A stretch of DNA of 64,000 nt. It comes from Rhynchopus euleeides. Taxonomy: Eukaryota; Euglenozoa; Diplonemea; Diplonemida; Diplonemidae. The stretch spans positions 1,984,001 to 2,048,000 of the forward strand of contig OY723301.1 in NCBI GenBank assembly GCA_963210315.1, given 5' to 3'. Each line of letters starts with the position of its first letter. The stretch's first letter is position 1. Under the pieces are notes generated by a model, which was given only the letters and a program-made list of their open reading frames with translations, searched no databases and was not told where the DNA came from. Shown piece by piece: positions 53,101-63,400 of this stretch. The translations under genes were made by a program, and so were the position numbers.

Positions 53101-56100
53101 ATCCGGGTCTGGGAAAAGGTGCCAAAGCCGCTCGTCAAGGCATGGACCGCGGCCCTCAGCGAGGCCGCACGGGAGACCGCCGCACGCAACTCCGTCGCAG
53201 CGTGGACCATCCTCCTCATGGCCCCGCTCGTCCTCCTCCGCTCGGCGAGGATGGGGGGAGCGAAGAGCAAGGTCACCCTCCGCGAGCGCCAGAAGGTTTT
53301 CGACCGGTGGAAGAGGGGCGAGTACGCCACGCTCTGGGAGGAGGCCCGCGAGGCCAGCAAGCGCCAGGGGGGCACGGGGTCCCGCGGGAGCGCACCGCCG
53401 CGCTTGTCCGATGAGGAGAGATGGGAGCGGCGGGTCGGTCAACTGGCGCGGCAGAACCGGGTCTCAGCAGCCCACAAGCACCTCGTCCCGGCCAAAGTCG
53501 CCCCCAGCACGACGGAGACCCTGAAGAAGCTGCAGGGCAAACACCCGGAGGGTGGAGCGGTCCACCTGGAGCGGACCGTGCCCGCGGAGAAGTGCAAGGC
53601 GTTCACGCCGGCTGACGTCTTCCGAGCGGTGAAGTCCTTCCCCAACGGGTCGTCGGGCGGGCAGATGGGTTTGCGTCCAGACCACGTCCGCCAAGCCCTG
53701 GAGTGCAAGGATGCGCTGGGAGCCAAGCCGACGGCCATGCTCACCCAGGTCATTAACCGGATGGTCAAGGGTGCCGTGCCCCAGGAGGTGATGCCTGTGC
53801 TCGGGGGCGCGAAGCTTTCGGCCCTGGTGAAGGGTGACGAGGACGTTCGGCCCATTGCCTGCGGAGAGACGCTCCGACGCCTCGCCGCAAAACTCCTCTC
53901 GACGCGTCATAAGGGGGACGCGCGGCGCATCCTCATGCGGGGTCGCCAAGTTGGGGTAGCTGTGCAGAGGGGGCTGGAGGCCGCGGCGTCAGTAGTGGCG
54001 CAGTACGCGGAGCGCTCGAGGGAAAAGGAGGACGCCGTGATCCTCAAGATCGACTACGCCAACGCGTTCAACTCGATCGACCGCGGGACCTTCCTCAAGG
54101 TCGTCGAGAGGCACATCCCCGGCCTGCTGCCCTTCGTCGCGTGGTGTTACGACTCCCCCTCCACCCTCACCTACGGCGAAGGGGTGGTGTCTTCATCGTG
54201 TGGGGTGCAGCAAGGCGACCCCCTCGGGCCCCTCCTCTTCTCATTGGGGATAAAGGAGATTGCGGAGGAGCTGAAGAAGCGCACGGACCTCGACGGGTCG
54301 CTGTTCTACCTCGACGACGGGGTGATCATGGGCCCAGCGTGCGCCGTCAGAGCCGCCCTCGACTACGTCATCCAGGCCAGCACGGAGAGGGGGCTGGAGG
54401 TTAAACTCAGCAAGTGCGAGCTGATCGACCTCTGCGAGCAGTCCCTCGAGGCCCTCGAAGAGGAGGGCTTTTCCCTACGGCTCCCCGAGGACGAGGACAA
54501 GGTGGGCATCGTGTACAGGGCGGGCCGCAACTTCACCCTCCTCGGCGCACCGATCGGGTCGGCAGCCTTCTGCGAGAGCTACATGGACAAGAAGCTCTTG
54601 GAGTTCCAGCCGTACCTCGACGCCTTGGCCAAGCTCCAGGACAAGCAGGTCGGCCTCGCCCTTCTCCGCCACTGCGAGGGGTTCGCCCGCCTCGTGTTTT
54701 ACATGAGGGCTATGGGACACAAGGGGGTTACGGAGTACCTCCGGAAGAGCGACGCCTCCGTGGAGAAGTGCCTCGCCCGGATCCTCGCCCTCGAGGACGA
54801 CGTGCTGCCGGAATCAGTCATGCGGCAGGCCACCATGCCGGTGAGGCTCGGGGGCCTGGGGATTCGACGCGCCGCCGAACACTGGCATGCAGCCGCCCTG
54901 GCGTCCACGGCGAACGGCCACTCCTTGTGCCGGGAGCTCGACCCCAACTTCACGTGGGATGAGGAGGGATGGGAGACCACCTGCCTCGCTCACAACAACG
55001 CTGTGGACGAGGACGAACGGCGCGACCCCACGCAAGCCCCCGTGGGGGATGTCGAGCAGAGGGAACTCTCCCGCGCGATCGTCAGCCGCCAGTACCGCGA
55101 GCTGTTCGAAGAGTCCGACGCCCACGACAGAGCCCGCCTGCGATCGCTGTCGCTGCCCCACGCCGGCGCTTTCCTCGGGGGGAAGCTCTCGGAGAACAGC
55201 CGCATCGAGGGTCGCCAGATGATCGCCGTGTCACGCGCCCGCCTTGGCATTCCCCTCTTCGAGCCGGATACCGTCTGCGAGAAGTGCGGCAGGGAACTGG
55301 ACGAGATGGGAACCCACGCCTTCGACTGCAACCAGGGCGGGGCTTTAACCCGCAGACACGACGCCACCCGGGACGCCCTGTTCGCCCTGGCACAGGAGGC
55401 GGGCACGAACCCCGAGATGGAGTCTCTGCATCTCCTGCAGGATGGGCAGCGCCCGGGCGACCTCGTGACTAGGAGGATCTGGCCACGAGTCATTGACATC
55501 ACCGTCAAGAACCCCGTGGCCGCTTCTTACGTGCAGGCGGCAGCCCGTTTCACGGGAGCGGCGGCAGCCCAGGGCGAGGCGACGAAGAACCGGCAGTACC
55601 GGGACGCGTGTGCGGCGCGAGGCCTCGTGTTCGCCCCCTACGCCATGGAGTTGTTCGGCGGCCTCGCCCCCTCGGCACACTCCGTCTTCTCGAAGCTCGG
55701 GCGCCTTGCGGCGGAGCGGACAGGAGCGAGCCGAGTGCAGCTGACGCAGGAGTACGCGTGCAGGGTGAACTCCGCCTTCAACAACACCCTGGGCGCCACC
55801 CTGCTCGAGTGCGGGGAGCTTACGAAGGCTTGCCGGTCGCTGGCCCGCGACAGAGTCGAGGTGGAGGCCGCCCCACCCCTGGACCCCGACCACTTCATCA
55901 GGTTCGAGCCGGACCAGGTCGGCCAGGGTGCTGCATTCGAAGACACCGACCCGGACGACGCGGAGGGACAAGGCCACCAGGCGGTGCCCCCTCCCTCAGA
56001 CGAGCCCCTGCGTCCCGCCCAGAAACCCGTAGACCGCGAGCCGCCGACGCCGGAAGACCTGGTGCGTGAATGGCGGTCTGCCCACAACGGTGTAGGGGTG

Positions 56101-58176
56101 TCCTTCACCTCGCTGATGGGGGGCTTGGGGAACCTCCTGCCGGCGGTGTTCCAGGTGCAGCAGCTGGGGGGAGGTGGCGCGGGGGGGGTGCCCACGGATG
56201 CGCTGGTGGCCCTCGCGGACGGCTTCGCCTCGTCAGGGACCCCGATGGAGGCAGGGCCACTCCGCAGACAGGCCGTCGCCCGGGTACGATCCTCCCCCGA
56301 ACTGTCGGGGCTCCTGGCAGACCCAGCGGCGTGGGCCAGCCGCATGTCCGCTTTCGAGAGGGAAGACGAAGCGACGTGGGCCGACGACGTGCTCATTCGC
56401 GGGGCGGCGTGCGTGCTGCGGAGGCACATCATCGTCTTCCGCGACTACCGCGCGCCGACAGTGTGCGACCCCGGGTGCAAGCCGATCGCCACCGCGGTCG
56501 CCCTCGGGGGAGTAGGCGACCGCTTCCAGGCGCTCACCCTGCCGGCGGACGTGCAGGAGTTGGTGGGCGGGAGCACGACTGGGCCCCGGCCTACCGTACG
56601 CGCGGGCCCGCGGCTGCGAACTGAGCGGGCGGAGGGGGAGCAGGACGTGACGGAGTTCTGCCAGTTCTGCGAAGCGGACTTCTCCACGCAGGACACCCAC
56701 GGCAGGTGTGTACACTGCCTCAGAGCCAGCTGCCCTGACTGTGTCGAGCACGTCGCGGACCCCTGCCAGTGCGGGCGCACGGAGCCGACGACGGTGGTGC
56801 AGGAGGAGGTGATGGATGACGACGAGGACAGCACCGACAGCGAGGACGCCGGTCCCCCGCCGCCGCCCCCGGGGCCGGCCCCCGAGCCGGCGGACGATGT
56901 CCTGACCCGGTGGCTGACCGCGAGGGAGCACGCGCTTCCGGGAGTCACCACCGCGAAGCAGCAGAGCGTGCTGGAGATGCCGGACGTGCAGGACTTCCGG
57001 TTCACCCCCGGGAACTGCTTCTTCGACGCCCTCACGTTCCTCCTCGGCGAGGCCGGCGCGACTGCAGACGGCCTGCGGCAGTACGTCGTGAAGGCGGTCG
57101 GCGACCACGCTGACCTGAGGAGCAGGGCGGAGCCCTCCTACGAGGAGTGGGCGCGGCAGATGCGCGAGTCCGGCAGCATGAACGTTGCGTCGTGGGCCGA
57201 CGAGCTGACGCTGCAGGGGGCCGCGCGGGCGACGGGCTCCCCGATCGTCGTGCTCGCTGATGACACTGCACCGCGGATATACCGCCCCCTGAGGAAGCCG
57301 TACGGGCCTGTCGCGGGTGTCAAGTTCAAGGCATCGCACTACAGCCCACTCCACATCTCGGAGCAGGTGCGGTCCTTCGTGCTCCGCCTCGCACCGGCCG
57401 TACCCCTCGTCTCCACCGGCTGCCGAGGCGCAGAGGCTGGCCTCCACATGGTCCGAGTAGACGGGGGGACAGCCGAACTGTCGGTGCTGTGTGTCAGATG
57501 TGAGCAGCCGTTTGACACCCGAACGCCCCACTGGGAATGCATAGGCTGCAATCGCCTAGCGTGCACGGGCTGTGTGTCGGACGGAGAGACATGTACCCGT
57601 CCGCCGGACCGAGGAGGCGACGGGGCTGCGACGGACGGTAACGCACACACGACCTCGGGCGGCTCTCCCTCTGCTTCTACAGCACCAGCCCCCTCGTCGA
57701 ACGCGACCGCTCAGCCCTCCACCTCCTCCACCTCCTCCACCGACTCCACCTCCGACGCGCAGCAGGGCGGCTCCACCAGCGAGAACGCACCAGCCCCCTC
57801 AGCGTCGCAGCACACAGGCAAGCGGAAGGCCGACCGTGACGTGTCAGCCTCTCCCCCGGACAGGAAGCGCAGCGCGACGGCTGCCGACAAAGGCACCCCA
57901 GCTGACGACGCCGACGTCCCCAAGACGGTGGCTGAATGGGACGCCCTGTTCACCCCAGAGCCTGGCTCCCCGGAGGAGGAGTTCAAGTCCGCGAGGCGAG
58001 CCCTGCATGCGTGGCGTTGCAAGGTCCGCCTCCAAGACAGAGAGGAGCAGAGGCTGTACAATAACCTCAACTCGAGGATGTACACCGCAGCGGGCATGCG
58101 TCGCGCGACAGCGGGGACAGCGTCCCAGGGATCACGCCGCGCCGCGCCGCGCGCGACAGGCGCCGCCACCCAGTGA
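50188..58176 (+). CDS. Family C polyprotein, 2,662 residues, intact
   Basis: Starts at the ATG of MEARDVPGRGH. Order: short hydrophobic stretch; QPG(S/P)PPVA repeats; Pro-rich and Arg/Trp-rich regions; OTU-like fold 1 (QGDCGFFAIG, D708-C709; H815); C2H2-type finger (873-901) and a CxxC pair; reverse transcriptase (D1289 in LKIDYANAFN, QQGDPLGPLLFSL, YLDD D1376-D1377); CCHC knuckle from C1697; restriction-like endonuclease (RPGD1758, D1770-ITVK); degenerate OTU-like fold 2 (about 1966-2124, no Cys); RING-like finger (2157-2201); OTU-like fold 3 (PGNCFFDAL, C2277; H2384); Cys-rich finger (2433-2468); Ser/Thr-rich linker; basic tail with the (E)WDALF module. Fold 3 has Asn where the family usually has Asp before the Cys. 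RT plus endonuclease perform target-primed reverse transcription; the OTU folds may process the polyprotein or remove host ubiquitin (inference). No APE domain is present. Confidence 0.92.
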   Translation: MEARDVPGRGHARRRGQWALMALLVAALPPPAGEQPGSPPVARETGGSQPPTRVQPGPPPVAAEARGSQPPARVQPGPPPVAARAAATAAAASAAPGQAGPGEGGFHTGPPTTAHRSDPPALCTPQRHSPTAAEGSRPPLVQAAAVTVAEGAAEAAAGRVTASRPNPLPHVMWGVGWAWGSGRVVGGLPPPRGDSFGWEGVLGQYGAGEGRANIPHPRLPCFFVPPPAQSHAPPAALPLIASQHPPTFRLSRSPPPSPPPSAPGVEGQAGVFEYSGPSPHLAPCNSLVPHPLISCPPSSHVPPAQVSPHLAITGKIGDSGAGGDLAPGAPTDAPPRRPTTPAAEQQGELYSQQGNNASGAPAGDRSTSQGTWMPACRGWSGDPPVGAECSSGVPTARGWGLPPGALAEGWDDGERRRWVRMRLPRQWRRPRARAVRRAAMKRRAPSRQRAGLRGTSPPSLRGVIWSLLRQAMWRPLMWGLRSYASPQSWVGLARAAVSACRRGLSEASRDCWSVVARLCGRAPRRHGMSRRPRHWVARRPARPMCLRRRAVRGIRLHARALHSPSSLPGTRWTGGGRLAWDRQDEILFDWLVFREDLARDTLERVLTRHVADDPRASLPDLAAARTRVRRKLEALPLPDYAPVWTEPSPALRDTPGGPTEGAHIPCDAMRGGADDDDAMGEAQGERDAVDDLLRDFGATRVPNAAQGDCGFFAIGVPAADIALRRQDLSEAAKKLQALTDLFGGDKAQHLAYAANLARPSSWMDHLALQLAARVWSIHIVVVQGGEHPIVSIRPAKVPDKELLQKTRVIALTGQHFEGVSIPRAELHGLVNRAEPAFLTRSNARMAELQTAEGQEELDVGSKLVERSTARLYCPHDSCRTSLMQAGIPILPTSMKDHLNRHLEKGDVLSRGTLRALKFAQCLKCDKVITLGDHQSCTACRKDLEPEPEAQAVGADIPAGELPSVEELRRHNIRVWEKVPKPLVKAWTAALSEAARETAARNSVAAWTILLMAPLVLLRSARMGGAKSKVTLRERQKVFDRWKRGEYATLWEEAREASKRQGGTGSRGSAPPRLSDEERWERRVGQLARQNRVSAAHKHLVPAKVAPSTTETLKKLQGKHPEGGAVHLERTVPAEKCKAFTPADVFRAVKSFPNGSSGGQMGLRPDHVRQALECKDALGAKPTAMLTQVINRMVKGAVPQEVMPVLGGAKLSALVKGDEDVRPIACGETLRRLAAKLLSTRHKGDARRILMRGRQVGVAVQRGLEAAASVVAQYAERSREKEDAVILKIDYANAFNSIDRGTFLKVVERHIPGLLPFVAWCYDSPSTLTYGEGVVSSSCGVQQGDPLGPLLFSLGIKEIAEELKKRTDLDGSLFYLDDGVIMGPACAVRAALDYVIQASTERGLEVKLSKCELIDLCEQSLEALEEEGFSLRLPEDEDKVGIVYRAGRNFTLLGAPIGSAAFCESYMDKKLLEFQPYLDALAKLQDKQVGLALLRHCEGFARLVFYMRAMGHKGVTEYLRKSDASVEKCLARILALEDDVLPESVMRQATMPVRLGGLGIRRAAEHWHAAALASTANGHSLCRELDPNFTWDEEGWETTCLAHNNAVDEDERRDPTQAPVGDVEQRELSRAIVSRQYRELFEESDAHDRARLRSLSLPHAGAFLGGKLSENSRIEGRQMIAVSRARLGIPLFEPDTVCEKCGRELDEMGTHAFDCNQGGALTRRHDATRDALFALAQEAGTNPEMESLHLLQDGQRPGDLVTRRIWPRVIDITVKNPVAASYVQAAARFTGAAAAQGEATKNRQYRDACAARGLVFAPYAMELFGGLAPSAHSVFSKLGRLAAERTGASRVQLTQEYACRVNSAFNNTLGATLLECGELTKACRSLARDRVEVEAAPPLDPDHFIRFEPDQVGQGAAFEDTDPDDAEGQGHQAVPPPSDEPLRPAQKPVDREPPTPEDLVREWRSAHNGVGVSFTSLMGGLGNLLPAVFQVQQLGGGGAGGVPTDALVALADGFASSGTPMEAGPLRRQAVARVRSSPELSGLLADPAAWASRMSAFEREDEATWADDVLIRGAACVLRRHIIVFRDYRAPTVCDPGCKPIATAVALGGVGDRFQALTLPADVQELVGGSTTGPRPTVRAGPRLRTERAEGEQDVTEFCQFCEADFSTQDTHGRCVHCLRASCPDCVEHVADPCQCGRTEPTTVVQEEVMDDDEDSTDSEDAGPPPPPPGPAPEPADDVLTRWLTAREHALPGVTTAKQQSVLEMPDVQDFRFTPGNCFFDALTFLLGEAGATADGLRQYVVKAVGDHADLRSRAEPSYEEWARQMRESGSMNVASWADELTLQGAARATGSPIVVLADDTAPRIYRPLRKPYGPVAGVKFKASHYSPLHISEQVRSFVLRLAPAVPLVSTGCRGAEAGLHMVRVDGGTAELSVLCVRCEQPFDTRTPHWECIGCNRLACTGCVSDGETCTRPPDRGGDGAATDGNAHTTSGGSPSASTAPAPSSNATAQPSTSSTSSTDSTSDAQQGGSTSENAPAPSASQHTGKRKADRDVSASPPDRKRSATAADKGTPADDADVPKTVAEWDALFTPEPGSPEEEFKSARRALHAWRCKVRLQDREEQRLYNNLNSRMYTAAGMRRATAGTASQGSRRAAPRATGAATQ

Positions 58177-58935
58177 GGGCCAGAGTGGTCGAACCTGCAA
58201 GGAGCAGGTCCCCGCTCGACTACGTAGAGTATAGAGTAGAGTTTTGAGTAGAGGTAGATCCCCCCCCCCTAGACCAGATGCCTTTGTGCAGTAGAGCACA
58301 CACAGGTGCTGTGAATACCCCCTTCTCCGTCCCCCCCCCCCCCCCTCCCCCCCCAACTCCCCCTCGCGGCAGGCACGGTCGGCCCGACGAGTCAGTTCAG
58401 TGTTGTCCCTCAACGAGACCCCCTGTCCCCGGCCCTGTGAGCACCACAGCACCAGGGAATAGGCATCCCAACTCACAGGACCCACCGCCGTCACTGCATG
58501 CCCCTCTGCCCCGCGTTTCGTTACCTTCTCTGCCAGGTCACGGGTCCCCCCTCCAGGTGCCCTCCCGCCTCATCCCTTTTTACCCCCGTCGTTGCCCGTT
58601 TTGGCGCCCCCGATAGGCGGACCCAGGGAGCCTCGTCAAAGTGCCATCCCTACAGGAGATCGCCCTGGTTTTGGCCCCCATGAGCACCATGGCACCAGTA
58701 ATCCAGGAAATTTGGCTCCCTGGATCCACCGTCACTGCTATTCTTGTCCTTCTGCATTACCTTTCACGCTTATTTGCCTTCGGACTGGGTCATGGGATGG
58801 AAGAGGGCGGTCGGGGTCTGGGGAAGTGAGGATGTGTGTCAAGACCTTGTCTCGTTGTGCCTGGGAGGTTTGGTGGTGGATGGGATGAGACACAGGCCAT
58901 TGTGCCCAGAGAGCGCATGAGAGAAAAAAAAAAAA
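58177..58935 (+). other. 3' UTR and poly(A) of C3
   Basis: About 747 bp before the tail. It has the TAGAGTATAGAGTAGAG stretch (58227), C-runs at 58260 and 58331, and ends GCGCATGAGAGA followed by 12 A. The final 200 bp before this point are alignable to the A 3' UTR. Confidence 0.85.
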
Positions 58936-59132
58936 TGGGTGGTTGGGTGGCGGATGGGAGAGTACAGGCCGTTGAGCCCAGCACGCGTGCATGAGAGAGA
59001 GAGGGATTTGAGGCCCCCCGCCCCCAGGTTCCCTGCCCACCTGGACGGACCCAAGTGCCTCACACCGGTTCTCTCCCCACCCGGTGGTCCACCTGACGGG
59101 CAAGTGTAAAAAAAAAAAAAAAAAAAAAAAAA
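58936..59132 (+). mobile_element. 5'-truncated A element (last 172 bp of its 3' UTR)
   Basis: Starts TGGGTGGTTGGGTGGCGG in the A 3' UTR, includes the whole A/C tail and ends GGCAAGTGT plus 25 A. It follows the C3 poly(A) directly. Confidence 0.88.
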
Positions 59133-59312
59133 GGGCCCCTCCTCTTCTCCTTGGGGATAAAGGAGATTGCGGAGGAGCTGAAGAAACGCACGGACCTCGA
59201 CGGTTCGCTGTTCTACCTCGACGACGGGGTGATCATGGGCCCAGCGTGCGCCGTCAGAGCCGCCCTCGACTACGTCATCCAGGCCAGCACGGAGAGAGGG
59301 CTGGAGGTTAAA
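59133..59312 (+). mobile_element. 180-bp family C fragment from the RT domain
   Basis: Matches C3 54226-54405 (GPLLFSLGIK through YLDD to GLEVK) with a few base changes and no end features. It lies between the poly(A) of the A fragment and a D copy. Confidence 0.85.
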
Positions 59313-60427
59313 GGGGGGGATAAAATCCAACTTGCTGCCTTCACGTGGCGCCCCCTGTGATTACCCTCCTTGGAGGGGAAACCAAAGCAAGCTCTGGTAT
59401 TAAGATCCTTGGAATTGACCTTGGGGGGCCTCTTGAGTGAGTCTCGGGAGAAATCGGACCTGTGCATGGGTCAGGGCAGTGTGCGCGAGCATAAGGCCCT
59501 GGGCTGTTCCCTCTGAGTTGCTCTAATTGCATGAGTGGCTTGAGCACATGGACGTCTGCAGGCCAGCCTGTAGGAAGATCAGGATGCAGGGTTGCCCCCC
59601 TTTTGGGGCGTGAAAGCCTCGCCAATGCTTTCCCTAGTGCCGCGATCGGGCGTGCTGGAGCTGCGCGATGCCTGAGAAGATCCTGCTGGAGCTGATCCTG
59701 CCCCCACGTTGCGGCTCTAAGCCCTCAACGGGTAGCCCCTCTGGGTGGTCGCTGCTGACCTGTGCCTGGCCCCTCCCCCTTCGCACAAGGGGTTGACTAG
59801 TGTTGCAGGCGGTGGAGTCATAGACAGCACTGCCTTTTGCTTTCACCATTGGCCCTTTCTCTACTTTTTCGGTGCACAACAGAGACCTCTCTTTGTGTCG
59901 ATGCGTTGCGGCTACAAACAAACCAACAAGCCCCTCCATCACTACAAAGAGCAGTTTTCTGAACCCTAGCGTTGTCCCAGCTAGCTTGTGTTTCCCTTTT
60001 GGGCTTTTTCTTTGAGTTTTTCTTTACTCGATCGTTTCCTGTGACACTCTGTGTTTCAGCATTCATTGCAATGTGTAATGTGCAACTTCCACTTCAGGTT
60101 CCTTGCACATAACACAAAAGCGGTTGGCGGCTATCAACCATATGCTATTGAAGCAACCAAGCCCCCCGTTTTTGGAGTTATGTACGAGCAATCTGTCACC
60201 AGTGTGGTCCTCGCTGGCTAAGTGGATGTCCAGAGGCTGTGCCATTTTTGGCGTGTCGTTTGATGTGTGTGATCTTTTCATGTGTGTTTCTTTCGCTTTC
60301 TTCTTTTCGTTTCTTGTCTTGCTTGTCTCTTGTACCTTGTATTCTGTACCAACTAGCCCAGACAAACAACAGCTGCAAAGATTCTCGGTCCGGATGTCCC
60401 CCAAAAAAAAAAAAAAAAAAAAAAAAA
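59313..60427 (+). mobile_element. D retroposon, full-length copy
   Basis: Starts at a run of seven G before ATAAAATCC and ends GGATGTCCCCC plus 25 A (60403-60427). The left flank is a C fragment and the right flank is A2; no target-site duplication is visible. Confidence 0.9.
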
Positions 60428-63400
60428 GTGGGGGAGACTCTGCGGCGGCTGGTGGCGAAGACGCTGGTGGCTGAGGTGCGCGAGAAGGTGGGGAAGCTGC
60501 TGCTGAAGGGCAAGCAGGTGGGTGTCGCTGTCGATGGGGGCCTGGACGCCGCTACAGCGGTGGTGCGGGACTACGCCAGCCGCCACAAGGGCACTGATCG
60601 CATTCTCGTCAAGATTGACTACGAGAACGCGTTCAACACTGTGAATCGACAGGCGTTCCTGGACGCAGTGCGGAGTGACCTCCCCGAGCTCGCAGCCTGG
60701 GTGGAGTGGTGCTACGCCCACCCGACAGCCCTGGTGTACCGGGAGCACATCATCCTCTCGGAGCATGGGGTGCAGCAGGGCGACCCGTTGGGGCCCCTCC
60801 TTTTCTCCCTCGCGATCCGCAAGCTGACGGAGGACATTGCACGCATGCCGGGCCTCGAGGGGACCATATGGTACCTCGACGACGGGACGCTGATGGGGCC
60901 CCCGAAGGCTGTAGGTGCGGCATTCGCAGAGCTGGAGAAGCGCAGCGCAGCCCTCGGGTTGAAGGTGTCGCGGAGGAAGTGCGAGGTGATCTCGCTTGGA
61001 GGCCACACGGTGGCTGCGATCCGGGAGGTGGGCCTCGACGTCGCCGCATCAAAGAAAGAGGAGGAAGTGAGGATGAAGTTGCTGCAGCAGAACTTCGAGT
61101 TCCTCGGAGCTCCGGTGGGGGACGCGGCGTACTGCGAGGCGGTGATGGACAGGAAGCTGGAGGAGAAGTTCCTGCCGTGCCTCCGGGAGCTGCACAAGGT
61201 GCGCGACGCACAGGTGGCGATGACCCTTCTGCGACACTGCGAAGGGTTCTGCAAGGTGGTCTTCGCCATGCGCGCCATCGGGTACAAGGGGCGTGAGTAC
61301 CTGAAGAAGTACGACCGTGAGGTTGACTTCGTGCTGGCGACGATCCTTGGCGACGAGGATGGTGAGCTGCCGACCGAGGCCAGAAAGCAAGCCGCCCTCC
61401 CCATCAGGTTGTCTGGCCTGGGGGTGCGCCGTGCGGCGGATCACTCGACTGCTGCTGCCTTGGGTGCTGCCAGCTCGCTCTTTCCTCTGTGCCTGCAGCT
61501 CGACCCCTCCCACCGCTGGGATGCGCAAACGTGGAAGGAGACAGCTGAGCGGCACAACGAGTGCGTGCTGGAGGCGGACAGGATCGCCACCCTGGCGCGA
61601 CCAGAGACGCCGCTGAAGCAGCGTGACCTGTCGATGGCGATCATTGCCAAGCAGCAGGCGGATCTCCATGAGGGGGCTGATGTGACCAGCATGGGGCGCC
61701 TTCTGTCTGAGAGCCTCCCGGGTGCGGGATCGTGGGTCGTCGCGCCGCCTGAAACCCAGTTCGCCATGCAACGGGAAGAGTTCCAGGTGGCCTGCCGGTT
61801 GCGGCTCGGGGCCCCAGTGTTCTCCCCGGGGGCGATGTGTCAGCAGTGCGGGGAGGGACTGGACGAGAGTGGGGCACACATCTTCGCGTGCAAGGCCTCG
61901 GCAGACCGGCACCGTCGGCACGATGCTGTGAGGGGCGGCGTGTATGGCCTGGCGAGTGCGGCGGGCCTCGCTCCTCAGCTGGAGCCCAACCATGTGGTGC
62001 TGGGACGCGGCAAGCCGGCGGACGTCTACCTGCCTGTCGGTGTGAGCGAGGAGCGCAGCAGGGCCATCGACGTCACTGTGTGGTCAACGACGGCGCAGTC
62101 GTCCATGCAGGGGGCGGCGAAGGCCCGGGGGTACACAGCGTCCCGTGCTGAGGCCGCGAAGCACGCCAAGCACGATGCCAAGTGCCAGGCGGAGGGGATG
62201 GCCTTCACGGCCTTTGCGCTGGAGCAGTCCGGGGGTATGGGCACCGAGGCAGCCACTCTCTTCCGCCATCTTGTGAATTATGCAGTGGACCACAAGATGG
62301 GGAACCGCAGTGAGCTGACGCGGACTTGGGCGGCGCGGATCACCGTCCCCCTGATGCGAGCTATTGGGAAGTCGGCGATGAGGCGGGGCTCGCTGTGTCT
62401 GGACCTGAAGTCCGGGAACTTGCGGCAGCGGGTGAAGGCGGACCCCGTCCCGGCGATCGAGCCGGACTTCTACTTCGCGAGGGACACAGGGCTGGACGTG
62501 CTGCCCCCTGCTGACTGGGACTGCCGCCTGGATGAGATGGATGTGGAGGAGGCAGAGGAGACGGAGGGGCCCGTGCGAAGCGAACCGCCGCCGCGCAGGC
62601 AGCCGCCGCCCCCGCCGGCGGAGGACGACAGCGCCGTGGAGATGGACGCCATGGTCGACGACCCGCTGGCGCAGCTGAAGGAGTGGCGAGCGCAGGTGGA
62701 TGGCGGGCTGCCGGGCGTGACAGCCCGGCAGCAGCAAGCGCGCCTCGGCCTGAGGGTCCCCGAGGGATGGTCGTTCGTTGTGGGGGACTGCGCCTTCGAC
62801 GGCATCGCTGCGTTGGGCAAGGAGACCCTGGGGTGTGACAGCGCCTGGCTCCGCCAGATGGGGGTCCAGCGCGCGCTGCAGGACGCTGATCTCCGCATGC
62901 GGGTTGAGGAGGGCCCCGACATGTGGGCCGCGTTCATGGCCAAGCCGGGCAGTCGCGACCCACGGACGTGGGCCGACTACGTCGTGTTGGCTGCGGTCGC
63001 GCGAGGGACGCGGTGCACCATCCTGCTCCTGGTTGACAACCAGGTGCCGATGGTGTTGCGCCCGATCGGGGAGGGCGGCACGCGCGACGCGTTCTGCTTG
63101 CGCAGGACTGGGGCGGAGTACGGGCACTACTCTCCGCTCGTGCTGCCCAGGGCCATCCGCCAGCACCTCATGGCCCTACCCCCGCAGGAGCCCGCTGAGG
63201 ACCTGCTCGAGTGCAGGTGGGCAGGACTGATGGAGTGGGTGAAGGGTGATTCGCAGTTGGGCGTGCAGAGGTGCGAGAAGTGCAGCGGCTCGGTGGACCT
63301 GCGGAAGGCCCACAAGCAGTGTGGTGGGTGCTGGCGCCGGGTGTGCGACAAGTGCGCGAAGGGTCGTGGGGTGCGGCACTGCCCTGGGTACGTCCCGAGG

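Larger units (their letters stand above)
49859..58935 (+). mobile_element. Family C retrotransposon C3, complete with intact ORF
   Basis: 5' end CCAACGATTTC at 49861, 327-bp leader, one uninterrupted ORF, 3' UTR and 12 A (58924-58935). It is the only element in the window with every part present and unbroken, so it is the best candidate for an active copy and serves as the family reference. It lies in C2; the right flank is not C2, so its target duplication cannot be shown. It lacks the A/C-type tail after GCATGAGAGA. Confidence 0.9.
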
